Positions 60,432 to 64,000 of a stretch of 64,000 nt of DNA are shown here, one piece after another. The stretch comes from Nostoc linckia NIES-25. Lineage in GTDB: Bacteria; Cyanobacteriota; Cyanobacteriia; Cyanobacteriales; Nostocaceae. The first letter of the stretch is position 1. Every line of letters begins with the position of its first letter. The stretch is from contig NZ_AP018222.1 of assembly GCF_002368035.1 (NCBI RefSeq), forward strand, positions 4,519,534 to 4,583,533, read 5' to 3'. The position numbers and the translations under genes were made by a program. The notes under the pieces were generated by a model. It did no database searches and was not told the origin of the DNA. It saw only the letters and a program-made list of their open reading frames with translations.

Positions 60432-61220
60432 TTAGTCAGAAAAGACCTGATTTGTAACCTGCTTTAACACTTTTAGTCCTATTAATGAACCTCGAATTAG
60501 GCGAGTAGCTGCTACGGGTTGGCGAATCATTGCCATCGCTAGGGGCAAAGGACGGAGGGAACCATCAGAGTCGATCGCTCCTGTGAGGTCAGGAATATCG
60601 TGCTGACAATCGTCGCTAACTACTCGCAACATTGCCACCGCTACCCCAGCTGCATTGAAAAACTCTAAGGCAGTAAATCCTTCCATATCAACAACATCAG
60701 CCGCCAAAGTCTCACCCAAACTGCGTTTTTCAGCAGCAGATGAAATGACGCGATCGCTCGTCAAGGCGTTGACTAAAGTGACTGGGGACTGGGGGAGATG
60801 GCTTCGCCTTGGGGAAAGGTAAAAGGTAAAAGGGAAAAGGAGGGATCTTTGTTTTCCCCCTTGCCCTTTGCCCTTTGCCCCTTGCCCTATGCCCAGCAAT
60901 TGTGCTGTGAAGGAGCGATCGCACTCTTGCCGTTTTCCTTGATAAAGACAATTTTGATACAGCACAACATCACCAACACCGTAGCGATCGCTCAAGCTAC
61001 CACATAAACCCATAACCAGTACTCTCGATTTTGTAGCCTGAATTTGTCTACTTTCTGCCGATTCTTGCAGGTATTGAAGTAAAGGCTTCATCCCAACAGG
61101 TATAGGTAATACCGTTGGGATGGAGCCAGTAAGATTGCGTAATCCACGACACACGGCTTGATATTCTGCTCCTTGAGGCACAAGAATTGTGTCGTGGGGT
61201 AAAAAGTTAGGCACTAGCAC
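60432..61220 (-). CDS. Nucleoside-phosphorylase-like protein with repeat-derived insert
   Basis: This 262-residue protein resembles nucleoside phosphorylases of the MTA/SAH nucleosidase/hopanoid-associated (HpnG-like) group: opening LVPQGAEYQAVCRGL, VLVMGLCGSLSDRYGVGDVV, and AADVVDMEGFTALEFFNAAG (MEG, purine site) followed by LRVVSDDCQHDIPDL. Between about residues 110 and 150 an insert (GIGQGAKGKGQGGKQ, then LLFPFTFYLSPRR, SHLPQSP) is encoded by GGGCAAA-type STRR DNA, in frame and without a stop. Whether it is translated and tolerated is unknown. It overlaps the ferritin-like gene's end by 14 bp on the same strand, so they form a pair. Confidence 0.8.
   Translation of the reverse strand: MLVPNFLPHDTILVPQGAEYQAVCRGLRNLTGSIPTVLPIPVGMKPLLQYLQESAESRQIQATKSRVLVMGLCGSLSDRYGVGDVVLYQNCLYQGKRQECDRSFTAQLLGIGQGAKGKGQGGKQRSLLFPFTFYLSPRRSHLPQSPVTLVNALTSDRVISSAAEKRSLGETLAADVVDMEGFTALEFFNAAGVAVAMLRVVSDDCQHDIPDLTGAIDSDGSLRPLPLAMAMIRQPVAATRLIRGSLIGLKVLKQVTNQVFSD
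60781..60898. repeat. STRR tract inside the phosphorylase gene
   Basis: GACTGGGGGAGATGG and TTTTCCCCCTTG and CCTTTGCCC heptamer-like units lie inside a coding frame and translate to the low-complexity insert of the phosphorylase-like protein. Confidence 0.82.
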
Positions 61221-62061
61221 TCTCGATATTCTGGAGTTTGCGTTTGGGTATTAACTGGAGGATACTCAGGGTGAAATTGGCAAGTCTCGGCAATAATTGG
61301 GGTTGCAGCAATCGGGAATCGTACTTGCTCATCCGCCGCTGATTTTCTAGCAAGCAAATCTGTAGAAATTTTTCTAGTGTCAGGTCTTTAGTAAAAATGT
61401 TCTTGCCGGTGGCAGCAAAACCAGTTCTACTGGGGTCATCATTGCCAAAGACGGCAATCAGATTGCTGAGTGCCTTGCCGTAGTGCCAGAGGGTTTTGAT
61501 ACTCCGGAGTGGGGTAAATCCCTGACCGCGTTGAATTTGTGTATAGGTGAACCAGTTGACAAAAAAGACAATATGGCGTGTCTCTTCATCTATGATGGGA
61601 TCGAAGATAGTGAAGATTGACTCTGGAAAGACATTAGCTTCGCGGGCGATCGCAAATAGCCCGTAGGCAAAGAAAGTATCCAGACATTCTTCAAAGCCAA
61701 AGCGCGTAAATATTGGCTCAATATTTTGGGGAACTTCAACGGGGGGACGTTCTGGCATTTCGATGCCGTAGCGATCGATTAATGTTTTCAACAAACGAGC
61801 GTGACGTAATTCTTCTTGACCTTCGAGAGCGATGGTAGCTTGTAAAATGCGATCGCTTACCGTTTGCGCGTAACCACTAATTATAGCTCCGGCTTGCCGC
61901 TCTGTATCTAGAGCTTTTTCCCAAAAGGGAATACTGCGTAGGAAACTCAAAGCTGCATCGTCCAAATCTGGCCAGGGAAGATACTCAGGCTCGTATTCCC
62001 TGTAGCTTTCGGTAAAGCTCCGACAGAATAATTCCTTATGCTCGACAGAACCAAGTTTCAT
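61207..62061 (-). CDS. Ferritin-like diiron-type protein
   Basis: This 284-residue protein has a helical, ferritin-like pattern. Carboxylate/His metal-ligand candidates are E and H in IALEGQEELRHARLL (about residues 78-92) and DEETRHIVFF (about 158-167), spaced as in diiron four-helix bundles. Other conserved segments are SFLRSIPFWEKALDTERQAG, FGFEECLDTFFAYGLFAIAR and ANVFPESIFTIF. Function unknown; possible oxygenase or oxidase on a lipid-like substrate. It is upstream of and overlapping the phosphorylase-like gene, suggesting joint action. Confidence 0.8.
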   Translation of the reverse strand: MKLGSVEHKELFCRSFTESYREYEPEYLPWPDLDDAALSFLRSIPFWEKALDTERQAGAIISGYAQTVSDRILQATIALEGQEELRHARLLKTLIDRYGIEMPERPPVEVPQNIEPIFTRFGFEECLDTFFAYGLFAIAREANVFPESIFTIFDPIIDEETRHIVFFVNWFTYTQIQRGQGFTPLRSIKTLWHYGKALSNLIAVFGNDDPSRTGFAATGKNIFTKDLTLEKFLQICLLENQRRMSKYDSRLLQPQLLPRLANFTLSILQLIPKRKLQNIESASA

Positions 62062-62317
62062 TGTTACAGTTCCATGCTGTGTTCAAAGAAAACAGAATTC
62101 ACCAATTCAGAATGCAATCAGTCGGCGGATTTAAGGGAAATCCAGGCAGTTACTTGGGAAGCCACTGACTCCTGAATTCTTTCTTGTTATAAACTTTGTC
62201 ATAATTTAAGTGACAATAAGTAATATTGCCATTTGGTGGTGACCAAAACTCGCAAACCGAAGGCGATTGCTGTAGCATGACTAAATAATTGTGTCACCCG
62301 CACGATAATTTTCCAAG

Positions 62318-64000
62318 ATGGTAAAGCTTTCTAACTCAAAATCCGCACGAGAATTCTTCAATATCTCCAGATTAGCGATTAAATTTTCGTGGCTGACTGT
62401 GAGTTTTTGGATTGCCGTTACGGTAGCTGGTGTTCTTGCTTTCAGTTCTCTGAAGTATGCATTGTTTCCAGATATTACCTTCCCAGTTGTCGTTGTAAAT
62501 GCTACAGCCCCCCTGGCGACTGCGGTAGATACAGAGACCAAGCTCACCAAACCCGTAGAAGAGAGCCTGCGTTCCTTAAAAGGATTGGAGAATATTCGCT
62601 CATCCACCTATCCAGGTCAAACAGCGGTTGCTTTGTCTTTTGCCGTTGGTACGAATCTAGAAACATCAACCAAAGAAGTTGAAACTTCCCTAAAGCAAGT
62701 GGCTCTACCTGAGGGAGGGACTTCTAAAATTATTCCCTTGAACTTGAACGAGTCAGCGGCCATAAGCTATGCGATTCAGAGCAAGACACGAAATCTCACA
62801 GATTTGACTAAGTTGGCGAAAGACCAAATTGTACCAGCGATCGCTAAACTACCAGGAGTCCTGAAAGTTTCGTTGCTGGGCGACGCAACTGCAACTCCTT
62901 TAGATCCATCGAAGCTCAGTGCAGCAGCTCTTACCCAACAAGGATCTACCTTAGTCCGCTTTAACGGTCAAGATGCGCTGGCATTTCAGGTAATCAAACG
63001 CGGTAATGCTAACACCTTAGAAGTAGTAAGTTTAGTTGAAAAAGAAGTCCAAAGGCTGCGTACACTCAAAGATGTCAACCTCACCTTAGCTGCGACTCAA
63101 GCAGAATATATCCGCCAAGCTACCCAATCAACAATCGATGCTCTACTAGAAGCAATCTTGCTGTCCATTATCGTCATCTTTCCATTTTTATGGAACTGGC
63201 GAGCCACCTTAATTTCTGCATTGGCGATTCCTGCGTCGATTTTGGCAACATTTATCGTCATGGCGATATATGGCTTTAATTTAGAGACAATTACGCTGCT
63301 GGCTTTAGCTTTGGTGATTGGCAGTATCGTTGATGATGCGATAGTTGATGTAGAAAACATCATGCGACACGTTGATGATGGAGAAAATCCTCGTCAAGCA
63401 GCGCTTTTAGCTACAAATGAAATTGGATTGACAGTTACAGCAGCCACATTGACGGCAGTAGCAGTTTTTCTGCCCATAGGTTTAATGGGTGGAGTAATCG
63501 GTCAGTTCTTCAAGCCCTTCGGTATCACTGTTTCAGCCGCAATGCTGGCTTCTATGCTAGTAGCCCGGACTTTATCTCCAGTTCTGGCAATCTACTGGCT
63601 AAAACCAAAATCCTCTACTTCCCCTCGCCCTGAAGCAAAAACCTGGGTGAAGTTCGCCCAATTTTATCGAAACTTGCTAGGTTGGTCTTTAAATCACCGC
63701 AAAATAGTTATCGGATTAGCTGTACTCAGTTTCATTGCAGGTATAGCCCTAATTCCACTAATTCCCAAAGGATTTATCCCTAAATTAGATCGCGGCGAAT
63801 TTAATATTGCTTATACAGCTCCTTTGCCAAAAATCCCCGATTTAGCACAACTAGGAGGAGCAGGGGGAGCAGGGGGAGCAGGGGGAGCAGGGGGAGCAGG
63901 GGGAGCAGGGGGAGCAGGGGGAGCAGCAGGACTAAATGCCTCATCCCAGTCCCCAGTCCCCAGGCCCAGGACTAAATGCCTCATCCCAGTCCCCAGTCCC
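62318..64000 (+). CDS. RND efflux permease, 3' end beyond the window
   Basis: Open from ATG 62318 (in-frame stop at 62306) to the right edge, at least 561 residues. First helix is WLTVSFWIAVTVAGVLAFSS, followed by LKYALFPDITFPVVVVNATA (the conserved FPDI motif), then ATQSTIDALLEAILLSIIVI, LISALAIPASILATFIVMAI, LLALALVIGSIVDDAIVDVE (acidic Asp pair), and FLPIGLMGGVIGQFFKPFGI. It belongs to the HAE1-type pumps, distinct from the permease at 20837-23992. After PKLDRGEFNIAYTAP the frame enters a GGAGCAGGG repeat coding for Gly-Gly-Ala units (from about 63854), then CCCAGTCC repeats, and stays open to the end. Whether the gene is interrupted or contains an in-frame insert cannot be decided here. 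Confidence 0.88.
   Translation, partial: MVKLSNSKSAREFFNISRLAIKFSWLTVSFWIAVTVAGVLAFSSLKYALFPDITFPVVVVNATAPLATAVDTETKLTKPVEESLRSLKGLENIRSSTYPGQTAVALSFAVGTNLETSTKEVETSLKQVALPEGGTSKIIPLNLNESAAISYAIQSKTRNLTDLTKLAKDQIVPAIAKLPGVLKVSLLGDATATPLDPSKLSAAALTQQGSTLVRFNGQDALAFQVIKRGNANTLEVVSLVEKEVQRLRTLKDVNLTLAATQAEYIRQATQSTIDALLEAILLSIIVIFPFLWNWRATLISALAIPASILATFIVMAIYGFNLETITLLALALVIGSIVDDAIVDVENIMRHVDDGENPRQAALLATNEIGLTVTAATLTAVAVFLPIGLMGGVIGQFFKPFGITVSAAMLASMLVARTLSPVLAIYWLKPKSSTSPRPEAKTWVKFAQFYRNLLGWSLNHRKIVIGLAVLSFIAGIALIPLIPKGFIPKLDRGEFNIAYTAPLPKIPDLAQLGGAGGAGGAGGAGGAGGAGGAGGAAGLNASSQSPVPRPRTKCLIPVPSP
63854..63928. repeat. 9-bp tandem repeat GGAGCAGGG inside the RND gene
   Basis: About eight tandem 9-mers run in frame, encoding (Gly-Gly-Ala)n. 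A pure 9-bp period is different from the heptamer STRR family elsewhere. Confidence 0.88.
63927..64000. repeat. Direct repeat of a CCCAGTCC-type block
   Basis: The block CAGGACTAAATGCCTCATCC plus its CCCAGTCCCC tail occurs at 63927-63960 and again at 63967-64000 (period 40 bp). The second copy is cut by the window edge. Confidence 0.85.

Overview
This window looks like chromosomal DNA of a filamentous, probably heterocyst-forming cyanobacterium (Nostocales, Nostoc/Tolypothrix/Calothrix-like). The support is direct: psbB (CP47) followed by psbT, chlP, an FtsH N-terminus of cyanobacterial type, many copies of the HIP1 palindrome GCGATCGC, and abundant heptameric short tandem repeats (STRR, e.g. 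GGGGACT, GGGCAAA, TAGTCAT, GAGTTAG) between genes. No rRNA, CRISPR array, prophage or complete insertion sequence was seen. One tRNA (Asp) is present. Domain calls come from recognising motifs by eye; no database search was run.

Layout. 1-3.1 kb: truncated ftsH, a secreted protein, gltX and tRNA-Asp. 3.2-9.7 kb, all on the minus strand: two paralogous Ser/Thr kinases with a shared uncharacterised C-terminal domain, an exported phytase-like esterase, and a RecB/Cas4-like nuclease. 9.8-17.8 kb, mostly plus strand: class V aminotransferase, a GT-B protein resembling the N-terminal half of plant L-arabinokinase, a methyltransferase (minus), two overlapping small genes, YjbQ, Nif3 and small conserved proteins. 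18-25.6 kb, minus strand: beta-CASP-like metallo-hydrolase, a 40-residue membrane protein, DUF29, then an RND pump and its membrane-fusion adaptor. 26.4-33.6 kb: HD hydrolase, OppC-type permease, PEP-CTERM GDSL esterase, MshEN-like/TPR protein and a COP23-like protein.

33.8-41.3 kb is a two-partner secretion locus: a haemagglutinin-type exoprotein (TpsA), its outer-membrane transporter (TpsB) and an exported TPR-CHAT putative protease, all in one direction. 41.4-44.2 kb carries an OppB-type permease and an oligopeptide-type binding lipoprotein; the matching OppC-type permease lies 13 kb away and no ATPase for them is in view. 44.5-49.8 kb: a small unknown gene, psbB-psbT, rps1 and a HAD protein with an altered motif I. 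50-57.2 kb: Uma2, cysA, a membrane transglutaminase, chlP, a PEP-CTERM protein and an M50/CBS site-2 protease. 57.8-64 kb: an orphan VirB10/TrbI-like protein, a CDP-diacylglycerol diphosphatase (Cdh), an overlapping ferritin-like/phosphorylase pair, and a second RND pump running off the right edge.

The most striking non-coding signal is repeat biology. Two 94-bp MITE copies in opposite orientation, 92/94 identical, are each flanked by a perfect 5-bp target duplication. Two 28-bp palindromes and three ~38-bp hairpins keep their pairing while their sequence changes. Repeat tracts also lie in frame inside three genes (both RND pumps and the phosphorylase) and supply start-proximal or stop-proximal codons of several others.
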